From contig JABJGO010000081.1 of the NCBI GenBank assembly GCA_018662225.1, forward strand, positions 1 through 43,339: a stretch of 43,339 nucleotides of DNA. The letters run 5' to 3'. The position numbers and the translations under genes were made by a program. The stretch comes from Rhodospirillales bacterium (GTDB lineage Bacteria; Pseudomonadota; Alphaproteobacteria; Rhodospirillales; Casp-alpha2). Shown piece by piece: positions 1 through 7,501 of this stretch; the first letter of the stretch is position 1; every line of letters starts with the position of its first letter. The notes beneath the pieces were generated by a model. The model was not told the DNA's origin. It did no database searches and saw only the letters and a program-made list of their open reading frames with translations.

Positions 1-1
1 G

Positions 2-370
2 GACGATTATTCCGATGACCTGCCATTCTGGAGCCGGATTGTGGACAAGCCGCACCTGATTGTGCCCTACACGCTGGACACAAACGATATGCGGTTTGCA
101 TCGCCCCAGGGCTTCAATTGTTCGGACCAGTTTCTGACTTATCTTCGTGATGCATTTGATACCTTGTATGAAGAAGGCGCTTCCCGGCCAAAAATGATGT
201 CCATTGGTCTGCATTGCCGCCTGATTGGGCGACCCGGCCGGTTTCAGGCCCTCAAGAAGTTTCTCGACTATGTGATGGGGCATGACGATGTATGGATATG
301 CCGCCGCGCCGACATCGCCCGTCACTGGCACGATAACCACCCATTCGACGGGAATCCAAAAAATGGATAA
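2..370 (+). CDS. puuE: Allantoinase, PuuE type (polysaccharide-deacetylase fold), C-terminal part
   Basis: The open frame enters from the left edge, so only about 122 C-terminal residues are present and the true start lies outside the window. PuuE-type allantoinases are cofactor-independent members of the polysaccharide deacetylase (NodB-like) superfamily that hydrolyse allantoin to allantoate in the cytoplasm. The visible part carries the family's typical end: DLPFW, then VPYTLDTNDMRF, and SIGLHCRLIGRPGR followed by VWICRRADIARHW. The catalytic N-terminal half cannot be checked. The last 8 bases overlap the start of uraD, so the two are almost certainly co-transcribed and translationally coupled. 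The GTG at 41 is internal to the domain and is not a plausible start. Confidence 0.9.
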   Translation, partial: DDYSDDLPFWSRIVDKPHLIVPYTLDTNDMRFASPQGFNCSDQFLTYLRDAFDTLYEEGASRPKMMSIGLHCRLIGRPGRFQALKKFLDYVMGHDDVWICRRADIARHWHDNHPFDGNPKNG

Positions 371-845
371 AGCAACTTTCGTCGCACACTATGGCGGCGT
401 GTATGAACATTCCGCCTGGATCGCCGAAGCCTGTTTTGGTGCTGACCTGAACGCGGGCGCGCTGTCCGCCGCCATGAAACAGCAAGTGGAGGATGCCGGC
501 GAAGCCAAACAACTGACCTTGCTGAGAGCCCACCCCGATCTGGCTGGTAAACTGGCCGTATCCGGCGACCTGACATCAGAATCCACATCTGAACAAGCCG
601 GTGCAGGATTGGACCAATGTACGGCTGAAGAGTTCGAACGCTTTCAAGCCCTGAACACCCAGTATCAGGCAAAATTCCAGTTTCCCTTTATACTGGCCGT
701 GAAAGGATATCAGCGAGCCGATATCCTCGATGTTTTTGAGAAGCGCGTGCACAACGCTTACGCTAATGAATTCCGCGAGGCGCTGGATCAGGTACACCGC
801 ATAGCATATCTACGCCTTTGCGCGATTGACGAGGAAAACCCATGA
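363..845 (+). CDS. uraD: 2-oxo-4-hydroxy-4-carboxy-5-ureidoimidazoline (OHCU) decarboxylase
   Basis: This 160-residue protein is a normal length for single-domain OHCU decarboxylase, which converts the unstable product of 5-hydroxyisourate hydrolase into S-allantoin. The sequence shows the conserved catalytic-histidine block LLRAHPDLAGK (about residues 53-63), a central block of the form FQALNTQYQAKFQFPFI, and a basic C-terminal helix with ANEFREALDQVHRIAYLRL. The start at 363 (MDKATF) is preferred over an upstream ATG at 282, because family similarity begins there and it gives an 8-base overlap with puuE. Its stop overlaps the alc start (ATGA). Neither uricase nor HIU hydrolase is visible; they may lie to the left of the window. 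Confidence 0.92.
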   Translation: MDKATFVAHYGGVYEHSAWIAEACFGADLNAGALSAAMKQQVEDAGEAKQLTLLRAHPDLAGKLAVSGDLTSESTSEQAGAGLDQCTAEEFERFQALNTQYQAKFQFPFILAVKGYQRADILDVFEKRVHNAYANEFREALDQVHRIAYLRLCAIDEENP

Positions 846-1849
846 CTGAGACCACAATCACATTGCCTGACTTTACCGAAGGTACCATCAATCTGGCATC
901 GCCACGGCTGGGCACCGAAACAGTGCGGGCATCGGACGATTTCTTTGCCGCCCACAGCCGTATGATCCAGGACAGCGCACCCGTCTTCATTGATGACAAG
1001 TTCGATGACAACGGTAAATGGATGGACGGGTGGGAAAGTCGGCGACGCCGGGATGGTGGTCACGACTGGTGTCTGGTGCGCCTTGGCGTGGCCGGGCACA
1101 TTTCAGGTGTGGATATTGATACCTCACATTTCACCGGCAACTTTCCCCCAGCTGCATCCATTGAAGCCTGCCTGTCGGGTAGCGAACCCGGCGACGATGC
1201 GGTGTGGACCGAGATTGTACCGGCTGAAACCCTGGGTGCAGACGCGCATCATTTCGTTGCTGTCAGCCAGCCGGGCCCATGGAACTGGCTGCGGCTGAAT
1301 ATTTTTCCCGATGGCGGCGTGGCGCGCCTGCGCGTTTATGGCAATCCACACTGTGATTTCAGCGCTGTATCAAACAGCGATGTGATTGAGCTTTCGGCGC
1401 TCAAAAACGGTGGCCGCGTGGTTGGTTACAACAATGCCCACTATGGCGAGGTTTGGGCGCTGCTCAGTGAAGGCCGTGGCGTGAATATGGGTGACGGCTG
1501 GGAAACACGCCGCCGCCGTGAACCCGGAAACGACTGGCTGATCGTGGCCTTAGGCGCACCGGGCACCGTGGAAAATATTGAGGTGGACACATGCCATTTC
1601 AAGGGTAATTTCCCGGACCGGTGTTCTATTCAGGCGGCGCTGGTTGAGCACGGAACCGATCAGTCGATCATCACCCAATCCATGTTTTGGTTAGACCTGA
1701 TGGGTGAGCAGAAATTGAGCGCGGATCATATCCACACCTTTGATACAAGCCAGCTACAGGATTTGGGACCGATCAGCCACATTCGCCTGAACATTCATCC
1801 CGATGGGGGCGTCAGTCGGTTGCGGATTAATGGGAAATTGGCCAAATGA
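842..1849 (+). CDS. alc: Allantoicase
   Basis: Allantoicase hydrolyses allantoate to ureidoglycolate plus urea. The 335-residue length is typical, and the protein clearly contains the two tandem allantoicase jelly-roll repeats. The first has DGWESRRRRDGGHDWCLVRLG followed by VDIDTSHFTGNFPP. The second has DGWETRRRREPGNDWLIVALG followed by VDTCHFKGNFPDR. Each half ends with a matching RLNI-PDGGV-RLR-G block. The gene overlaps uraD upstream and allA downstream by 4 bases each (ATGA junctions), so it is the middle cistron of a coupled ureide operon. No anomalies were seen. Confidence 0.95.
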   Translation: MTETTITLPDFTEGTINLASPRLGTETVRASDDFFAAHSRMIQDSAPVFIDDKFDDNGKWMDGWESRRRRDGGHDWCLVRLGVAGHISGVDIDTSHFTGNFPPAASIEACLSGSEPGDDAVWTEIVPAETLGADAHHFVAVSQPGPWNWLRLNIFPDGGVARLRVYGNPHCDFSAVSNSDVIELSALKNGGRVVGYNNAHYGEVWALLSEGRGVNMGDGWETRRRREPGNDWLIVALGAPGTVENIEVDTCHFKGNFPDRCSIQAALVEHGTDQSIITQSMFWLDLMGEQKLSADHIHTFDTSQLQDLGPISHIRLNIHPDGGVSRLRINGKLAK

Positions 1850-2349
1850 GTCCTCGCGTTCTGACCCCTGTACCGTTGACCAAGGAATCCTTTGCACCCT
1901 TTGGTACGGTTATTGAGGTTGAGGGCGCGCAGTCATATCTCATCAATGAAGGCACAACCACGCGGTTCCACAAAATGGCCGTGGCCGATACGGATGAAGA
2001 TGGCGGGCAATCCATCATTTCCGTATTTCGTGGTACCGCCAGAGCCGAGCCAGTTGAGATCAAGATGATGGAGCGGCACCCCATATCAAGTCAGGCTTTC
2101 TATCCCCTATCCAACCATGACTGGTTGGTGGTGGTAGCCGACGCGGTGAGCACGCCGGGGCCAGAACATCTGCATGCCTTTCTGGCGACCGGCATTCAAG
2201 GGGTTCAGTACGCCCGGAATGTCTGGCATCATCCATTGTTACCATTGGTAAGTGAACAGGATTTCCTGATCGTAGACCGGGCCGGGTCAGGGGATAATTT
2301 GGAAGAGCTATTTTTCCCGGAAACAGTGATCGCGACAATCGATCGTTAG
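1846..2349 (+). CDS. allA: Ureidoglycolate lyase
   Basis: The 167-residue product matches the AllA family, a cupin-like enzyme that cleaves ureidoglycolate into glyoxylate and urea. Diagnostic blocks are PLTKESFAPFGTVIE near the N terminus, SIISVFRGTARA, the segment MMERHPISSQAFYPLSNHDWLVVVA, then ARNVWHHPLLPL and DFLIVDRAGSGDNLEE towards the C terminus. These are the usual substrate and metal pocket blocks of the family. The ATG overlaps the alc stop by four bases. It completes the route from allantoin to glyoxylate and two urea in this operon. The GNAT/cNBD gene follows after only 7 bp. Confidence 0.94.
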   Translation: MSPRVLTPVPLTKESFAPFGTVIEVEGAQSYLINEGTTTRFHKMAVADTDEDGGQSIISVFRGTARAEPVEIKMMERHPISSQAFYPLSNHDWLVVVADAVSTPGPEHLHAFLATGIQGVQYARNVWHHPLLPLVSEQDFLIVDRAGSGDNLEELFFPETVIATIDR

Positions 2350-2356
2350 GGGCGGT

Positions 2357-2626
2357 ATGGAACCGGGCATCTACCCAGCAGTAACCGATGATGAGAAACG
2401 AGCCGTCTATCGCCTGCGTTACGATGTTTATGTAGAGGAAATGGGCCGTTACCAATCCATTGCCGATCATAAAAACCGGTTACTGATTGAGCCGGAGGAC
2501 GACTATAGCCGCCTCTATATGGCAGTCGCGAATGATGAGGTGCTTGGCACCATGCGCCTGACCTGGGGTGGCGACACATCCTTCCCTGACCGGCAGATCG
2601 AACAATATGATCTGCCCCTTTCTTGA
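2357..2626 (+). CDS. GNAT/LuxI-like acyltransferase, N-terminal half (gene interrupted by frameshift)
   Basis: This 89-residue frame encodes the first half of a GNAT-fold acyltransferase resembling the autoinducer-synthase/FeeM type: YRLRYDVYVEEMGR (residues about 18-31) and then LYMAVANDEVLGTMRLTW, the substrate-facing beta strands. It stops abruptly at 2624-2626, in the middle of the fold. The rest of the same domain continues in the -1 frame from 2623. One extra base in the short T run near 2619-2621 would restore a continuous protein of about 370 residues. The ATG at 2357 lies 7 bp after the allA stop, with a GGGGCGG ribosome-binding sequence. Either the gene is broken in this strain or the read has an indel. 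Confidence 0.75.
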   Translation: MEPGIYPAVTDDEKRAVYRLRYDVYVEEMGRYQSIADHKNRLLIEPEDDYSRLYMAVANDEVLGTMRLTWGGDTSFPDRQIEQYDLPLS

Positions 2627-3468
2627 AAAACATCCCGAAGGAACAAATCGTCGTTAGTGAGCGCTTCATGGTCACTAAGCCCCACCGGGGTACCGACCTA
2701 TTGTTTCGCCTGTTCTGCACATACATGGAATTTGTAAACGAAAACCGGATACAGCTTATATTTGGTGATTCGGAACCACACCTGCTGAACCTGTACCAAG
2801 GCATGGGGTTCCGAACCTACACCCATAAGAATGTGAATAGCGCACAAACGGGTTATCTGATCCCCCTGCTTATTGTGGCCGAGGATATTGAATACCTTAA
2901 GTCCGTCAGATCACCGTTAACGCGGGTATTAAAGGATTTTGGCGATGACGCCCGCGTACCAGCAGAAGCCATCCATATTCTGGAAGAAGGTAGCGCAGTG
3001 GTCAGCCAACGTCTAAGCGAGAACAGCGCATATTGGGAAACCATTCGCGCCGCGCTTGATCCGCTGGGCGAAGGCCAAACCACCCTATTTGACAACATGA
3101 CGGAACAAGAAACCCTTGCGTGTCTGGACAAGAGCAGCATCATTGAGTGCAACAAAGGGGACCGGTTGTTAAAGAAAGGCAACCCATCCACCAATCTGTT
3201 TGTTGTGTTGGTAGGCAACCTTGACGTACACGACGGCGATACTACCGTGGCGACGCTGGGTGCCGGTGAAGTGTTTGGTGAAATCGCCTTTCTACTGCGT
3301 GAACCGAGAAGCATGGATGTATACGCCGCAAGTGATGACGTTCGTATCGTCAGCCTGAGCGAAAGTGCCATCAGTCAAATCATCGAAGCAGCACCTGAGG
3401 CAGCGGCTAAGATGTTGTTGAACATTTCAAAAATTCTATGCCGAAGACTAGTTAACGTCACAGCCTGA
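2623..3468 (+). CDS. GNAT C-terminal half plus cyclic-nucleotide-binding domain (continuation of frameshifted gene)
   Basis: This 281-residue frame begins inside a GNAT domain: VVSERFMVTKPHRGTDLLFRLF corresponds to the acetyl/acyl-CoA binding turn, and GDSEPHLLNLYQGMGFRTY is a classical GNAT end. A linker follows (about 90-150), then a cyclic-nucleotide-binding domain (about 155-275). Its phosphate-binding cassette reads GEVFGEIAFLLREPRSMDV (residues 215-233) and retains the E and R that usually contact cNMP. TTG at 2623 is only a nominal start, because an enzyme starting there would lack half its catalytic fold. Mycobacterial Pat proteins combine the same two domains in the opposite order. 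The likely full-length role is a cNMP-controlled acyltransferase; its substrate is unknown. Confidence 0.75.
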   Translation: MKNIPKEQIVVSERFMVTKPHRGTDLLFRLFCTYMEFVNENRIQLIFGDSEPHLLNLYQGMGFRTYTHKNVNSAQTGYLIPLLIVAEDIEYLKSVRSPLTRVLKDFGDDARVPAEAIHILEEGSAVVSQRLSENSAYWETIRAALDPLGEGQTTLFDNMTEQETLACLDKSSIIECNKGDRLLKKGNPSTNLFVVLVGNLDVHDGDTTVATLGAGEVFGEIAFLLREPRSMDVYAASDDVRIVSLSESAISQIIEAAPEAAAKMLLNISKILCRRLVNVTA

Positions 3469-3478
3469 TTTTATAAAT

Positions 3479-3509
3479 AAAGCCCGGTCAGCAAATGCGA
3501 CCGGGCTTT
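3479..3509. terminator. Bidirectional intrinsic terminator
   Basis: A perfect 11-bp stem AAAGCCCGGTC / GACCGGGCTTT (3479-3489 with 3499-3509) encloses a 9-nt loop. On the plus strand it is followed by GTCTTT. On the minus strand it is followed by a T/A-rich run (TTATTTATAAAAT). It lies 11 bp after the ureide/cNBD unit and 24 bp after the ABC transporter operon arriving from the other side, which suits a shared terminator for convergent units. Confidence 0.85.
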
Positions 3510-3532
3510 GTCTTTAGCAGGTGAGCGAGCGA

Positions 3533-5419
3533 TTAGGCCTTTATGGCGCTGTCGTCGTCCACAATAGCTTTTTCATATCCATGAAGAACCTTCTGCGTTT
3601 CGGCTTCACTATGCTCGACCTCATCCAGCGAGTGGTGGCAGGCAATTTCATGCCCGTCGCCATGCATACGTACTGGTGGGGTTTCCAATTGACACGTGCC
3701 CGGAATAGCAATCGGGCACCGGTTGAAGAACGGGCACCCCACAGCCGTGATTTCCACGCCACGGGCAATACCCGCCGCCGCTTCACGCGTTTTCATGGTG
3801 TCTTCCAACCAACCCACACGCAGTTCCGGTACCGACGTAATCAGCAGGCGTGTATAGGGATGATACGGTGGCGACAGAACCTGATCCGTTGGCCCCTGCT
3901 CAACCACGCGACCGGCATAAAGCACCACGATCTTGTCAGCGAACGATCCCACCGTGGATAAATCATGAGAAATGAACACGAAAGACACACCCGTTTTGTT
4001 ACGCAGGTTAGTCAACAGCTTGATCACGTTGGCCCCCACGATTGAATCGAGGGCGGACGTTACTTCGTCACAAAGCAGGACTTCAGGGTTCCCGGCCAAA
4101 GCACGGGCCAGGTTGATACGTTGTTTCTGCCCACCGGAAAGCTCTGCGGGATAACGGTCCGCAAAAGCCGGTGGCAACTCAACCATGTCCAACAGTTCCA
4201 ACACACGCCGACGTTTATCCTCACCTTTTAGTCCCAAATAGAACTCTACCGGGCGACCCAGAATATCACCGATGTATTGACGCGGGTTAAGGGCAGTATC
4301 AGCCATCTGGAATACGAACTGAACCTGACGTAGCTCATCACGATCCCGGTCTTCCAGTGCCGGCTCCAGGGTCTTGCCGTTGAGCACAATTTCTCCACGG
4401 GCGCTGGGCAACAAGCCTGCCATCACACGTGCCAACGTGGATTTGCCACAACCGGATTCGCCGATGACACCGACCACATCACCACGTTCCACTTCCACGT
4501 TAATATCGCGCAAAATGGTTATGGCGGGCTCGCCATCGACGATCCCGCCGTAACCGGCAGTAATGCCTCTGGCGGCAATGGCAGCTTCTGCGCGGCCATG
4601 TCCGTGATCATCATCATCGCTCATGCCAGCCGTCGGTGTAGGTCGCACCGCAGCCATCAGGCGGCGTGTGTAATCATGGCTTGGATTGTTGATGATCTGA
4701 TCAACTGGTCCCTGTTCCTGCACCTCGCCGCTATAGAGCACGACAATATGATCAGCGATCTGTGCTACAACAGCCAGATCATGCGTCACGTAGATGGCAG
4801 CAGAACCCTGTTCCCTGATAACCTTTTTGAAGGCTTTCAGAACTTCGATCTGTGTTGTCACATCCAGCGCCGTTGTGGGCTCGTCCAGAACCAGCAAATC
4901 AGGTTTCCCGACCAGTGCCATAGCCGCCATAAGTCGTTGCAACTGGCCACCAGATACCTGGTGAGGATAACGACTGCCCAATCGATCAGGATCGGGTAGC
5001 TCCAACGCCACATAAAGTTCCTCAGCACGTTTGGTGGCTTCCTCTTGCGTGAGGATGCCATGCAGCACTGCTGATTCTGTGACCTGTTCACCAATCGTAA
5101 TAGCCGGGTTAAAGGTCGCCGCCGCACTTTGCGCAAGATAGGCAACTTTCTGGCCCCGCAAATCACGTTGTTTTAGGGGCTCCATCGTCAGCAGGTCTTC
5201 GCCGTGAAGACGGACTTCGCCACCACAGAACTCAAGGCCTGGTTTGGTATAGGCAAGTGAGGCCAGAGAAATTGTGGTTTTGCCGGAACCGGATTCACCG
5301 ATCAGTGCAACCACTTCCCCCGCTTTGACCTCAAACGAAACCCCTTTGACGATGGGAATAGGCGTTCCATCGTCCTTACGGGCTTCAATTTTCAGGTTTT
5401 CAACTTCTAATAAAGCCAT
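3533..5419 (-). CDS. Peptide/opine-type ABC transporter, double ATP-binding protein (DppD-DppF fusion)
   Basis: The 628-residue protein carries two complete ABC ATPase domains of the oligopeptide/nickel importer class, equivalent to DppD and DppF (or GsiA) in one chain. Domain 1 has Walker A GESGSGKTT, signature VSGGQLQR and Walker [13 protein letters not shown]. Domain 2 has [17 protein letters not shown] and VLLCDEVTSALD. Each half ends in the oligopeptide-transporter C-terminal region, and the second includes the CPFFNRCP cysteine cluster. The ATP-binding motifs all look intact. It is the last gene of an operon whose permeases and binding protein lie upstream (5422-9139), with 2 bp to the permease gene. 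Substrate cannot be read from the ATPase. Confidence 0.93.
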   Translation of the reverse strand: MALLEVENLKIEARKDDGTPIPIVKGVSFEVKAGEVVALIGESGSGKTTISLASLAYTKPGLEFCGGEVRLHGEDLLTMEPLKQRDLRGQKVAYLAQSAAATFNPAITIGEQVTESAVLHGILTQEEATKRAEELYVALELPDPDRLGSRYPHQVSGGQLQRLMAAMALVGKPDLLVLDEPTTALDVTTQIEVLKAFKKVIREQGSAAIYVTHDLAVVAQIADHIVVLYSGEVQEQGPVDQIINNPSHDYTRRLMAAVRPTPTAGMSDDDDHGHGRAEAAIAARGITAGYGGIVDGEPAITILRDINVEVERGDVVGVIGESGCGKSTLARVMAGLLPSARGEIVLNGKTLEPALEDRDRDELRQVQFVFQMADTALNPRQYIGDILGRPVEFYLGLKGEDKRRRVLELLDMVELPPAFADRYPAELSGGQKQRINLARALAGNPEVLLCDEVTSALDSIVGANVIKLLTNLRNKTGVSFVFISHDLSTVGSFADKIVVLYAGRVVEQGPTDQVLSPPYHPYTRLLITSVPELRVGWLEDTMKTREAAAGIARGVEITAVGCPFFNRCPIAIPGTCQLETPPVRMHGDGHEIACHHSLDEVEHSEAETQKVLHGYEKAIVDDDSAIKA

Positions 5420-5421
5420 GA

Positions 5422-6420
5422 TTACACCATTTTCTTTGCGAGACTGCCGCCGGATTTCGCAGAAATATCGTCGACAATCAGGTTGATGGAAATGGTCAGC
5501 GTGCCGATGGCAATCGCAGGCCAGATAGAAGCGTATGAGCCATAACCAAGACCCGCCATGTTTTCACGAACCATGCTGCCCCAATCCGCCGTGGGCGGCT
5601 GAACACCAAGTCCCAGAAAGCTGAGGCTTGAGATAAACAGGATCACAAAAACCAAACGAAGACCAAAATCCGTCAACAAAGGCATGGCCGCATTGGGCAG
5701 AACCTCGCGGGTGATGATCCACCACAGACCTTCACCACGGGCATGCGCCGCTTCAACAAAATCCTGGACCATAATATCTTGCCCCAGGGCGCGCGCTATT
5801 CGGAACACACTGGTGGCATAAATGACCGATGCCGTCGCAATCAAAATTGGTATCGAAGACCCCAATGCCGCAACGACAATCAGGCCAAGCATAATACTGG
5901 GCAGCGACAGGATGGATTCGTTGACGCGGCTAAGAACCATGTCTATATACCCGCCGCTAACCGCCGCACCAATACCCAGCGTGATGCCCATGAAATAGGC
6001 AAACAATGTGGCAACGAATGAAATACCAATCGTCGTTCTGGCCCCCCAAAGAATGCGGGAGAATGTATCTCGTCCGAGATAATCAGACCCCAGAAACAAG
6101 GTTACGTCGGCATCGCTACAATATTTCGTAATAGCCTCAGGCGTCCATTCTTCAATATCGTAAAGCTCATCCAGCATTTCGGCACAACCACCTGCTGGCA
6201 CGAAACTATCGTCAAGGATGAATTCAGCCTCATGAAAAGGCGCAATCCAAGGCCCGATAAAGGCAACAACCACCCATGCTGCTACGATGGCGGCGGCAAG
6301 CTTGCCGGTCCATGATAGTTTAATGGTTTTCTTCGGTGGCGCGTCCGGGAGTTCTGCAAATTTATCTATTTCGTCCACTACTTTTTCAGCGGCGCCGGGA
6401 TTTTCTGTTGTATTACTCAT
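5422..6420 (-). CDS. ABC transporter permease, DppC/OppC family
   Basis: This 332-residue inner-membrane permease has a cytoplasmic N-terminal tail, a first membrane helix at about 35-55 (LAAAIVAAWVVVAFIGPWIAPF) and the BPD-transport domain from about 130. The EAA loop that docks the ATPase reads EAAHARGEGLWWIITREVLPN, followed by the DppC hallmark SFLGLGVQPPTADWG. A soluble insert between helices 1 and 2 contains two cysteines. It forms the translocation channel with the permease at 6429-7376. Start ATG at 6420 lies 8 bp after the upstream permease stop, consistent with one transcript. Confidence 0.93.
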   Translation of the reverse strand: MSNTTENPGAAEKVVDEIDKFAELPDAPPKKTIKLSWTGKLAAAIVAAWVVVAFIGPWIAPFHEAEFILDDSFVPAGGCAEMLDELYDIEEWTPEAITKYCSDADVTLFLGSDYLGRDTFSRILWGARTTIGISFVATLFAYFMGITLGIGAAVSGGYIDMVLSRVNESILSLPSIMLGLIVVAALGSSIPILIATASVIYATSVFRIARALGQDIMVQDFVEAAHARGEGLWWIITREVLPNAAMPLLTDFGLRLVFVILFISSLSFLGLGVQPPTADWGSMVRENMAGLGYGSYASIWPAIAIGTLTISINLIVDDISAKSGGSLAKKMV

Positions 6421-6428
6421 GGAGCCCC

Positions 6429-7376
6429 CTATTTCGGATTCCGCAGACGCGGATTAGACATAATTGCGGCGATATCCGCGATGAGTAGCAGGACGACGTA
6501 GGTACCGCAGAAGATCATGGCGCACGCCTGCACCAGCGGAAAATCGCGGGTTTGCACGCCGTCGATCATCAGTTTAGCGAGCCCTGAGTACGCGAAGATG
6601 GTTTCGACGATAACCACACCACTGACCAGATAGGCCAAATTCAAGGCAATAACATTGATAATCGGACCAATGGCATTGAACAGGGCGTGCCGCAAAATGA
6701 TGCGCTTGCGCGGTACACCTTTCAGGATCGCCATTTCAATATAGGGTGAGTTCATCACGTTCAAAATACCGGCACGGGTCATACGGATCATCTGAGCCGA
6801 CACAACCACAACAAGCACCAAAATGGGCATGGCCAAAGCGTGGACCCATTCCCAGAATGTTTCACCACCGCTCATATAAGCGATGGAGGGCATCCACTTC
6901 AGCTTCACGGCAAAAATGAGAACCAGGAAGGTGGCAATCAGAAATTCGGGCACGGCCACAAGGCTCATGGTACCGAATGTGAGAGCCCGATCGAGCCATG
7001 TGCCGGGGTACATAGCGGCAGCCAATCCCAAAAAGACGGAAAGCGGTACAGATATAACCGCCACAATACCCCCTAGTTCAAGGGTATTGCCAAGCCGGAA
7101 ACCAATCAGACTGGCGATGGTCGCACCACCAGCATTGGATATACCCAGATCGCCAGTTGACATATTGCCAAGCCATTCGAAGTATCGAACATAGGCTGGT
7201 CGGTCCAGTCCCAGTTGCGCCCGCAGGGCCGCAAGGCTTTCCTCGGTCGCAGCTTGCCCTAACTGAATGGCCGCCGCGTCACCTGGAAGAACTGATAAGC
7301 CGAAATATACAATAATAGAAACTACCCAAAGGGTGGCGAATCCAATCAGGATTCGTCTAAAAACCATGGCTTGCAT
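6429..7376 (-). CDS. ABC transporter permease, DppB/OppB family
   Basis: The 315-residue product has the DppB layout: an N-terminal membrane anchor (RRILIGFATLWVVSIIVYFGLSVLPGD), a periplasmic segment with LGLDRPAYVRYFEWL, then the permease domain with the EAA-type loop (EMAILKGVPRKRIILRHALFNA) and the typical C-terminal VVIVETIFAYSGLAKLMIDGVQTRDFPLVQ. It pairs with the downstream DppC-type permease. The gene follows the binding-protein gene after a 125 bp spacer that contains a stable hairpin, suggesting that the binding protein is expressed at a higher level than the membrane components. Confidence 0.93.
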   Translation of the reverse strand: MQAMVFRRILIGFATLWVVSIIVYFGLSVLPGDAAAIQLGQAATEESLAALRAQLGLDRPAYVRYFEWLGNMSTGDLGISNAGGATIASLIGFRLGNTLELGGIVAVISVPLSVFLGLAAAMYPGTWLDRALTFGTMSLVAVPEFLIATFLVLIFAVKLKWMPSIAYMSGGETFWEWVHALAMPILVLVVVVSAQMIRMTRAGILNVMNSPYIEMAILKGVPRKRIILRHALFNAIGPIINVIALNLAYLVSGVVIVETIFAYSGLAKLMIDGVQTRDFPLVQACAMIFCGTYVVLLLIADIAAIMSNPRLRNPK

Positions 7377-7453
7377 AAGCCGAAACCTCCGCTAAAACCC
7401 CCCAGGCTTATTATTGTTATTATTTACAGGAGATTGAGTTTTTAAGTAGGTAA

Positions 7454-7484
7454 CGCCAGCCCGAAGATTAACTTCGGACTGGCG
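7454..7484 (-). promoter_or_regulatory. Intra-operon hairpin between binding protein and permease genes
   Basis: Imperfect 13-bp stem-loop: CGCCAG (7454-7459) and CCGAAG (7461-7466) pair with CTTCGG (7472-7477) and CTGGCG (7479-7484), with one internal mismatch and a 5-nt loop. It starts 17 bp after the binding-protein stop codon. There is no T run directly after it on the minus strand. I read it as an mRNA-stabilising or attenuating structure rather than a full terminator. Confidence 0.6.
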
Positions 7485-7501
7485 CAATACCAACTGGCGA
7501 C

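Noticed and set aside
2610-2630. Programmed -1 ribosomal frameshift in the GNAT/cNBD gene
   Set aside because: The zero-frame codons CCC CTT TCT do not form an X-XXY-YYZ slippery heptamer with cognate re-pairing, and no clear downstream pseudoknot was seen. An indel is the simpler explanation.
4598-4999. 133-residue plus-strand ORF inside the double ATPase
   Set aside because: Shadow frame opposite a gene with all ABC motifs intact; no recognisable domain.
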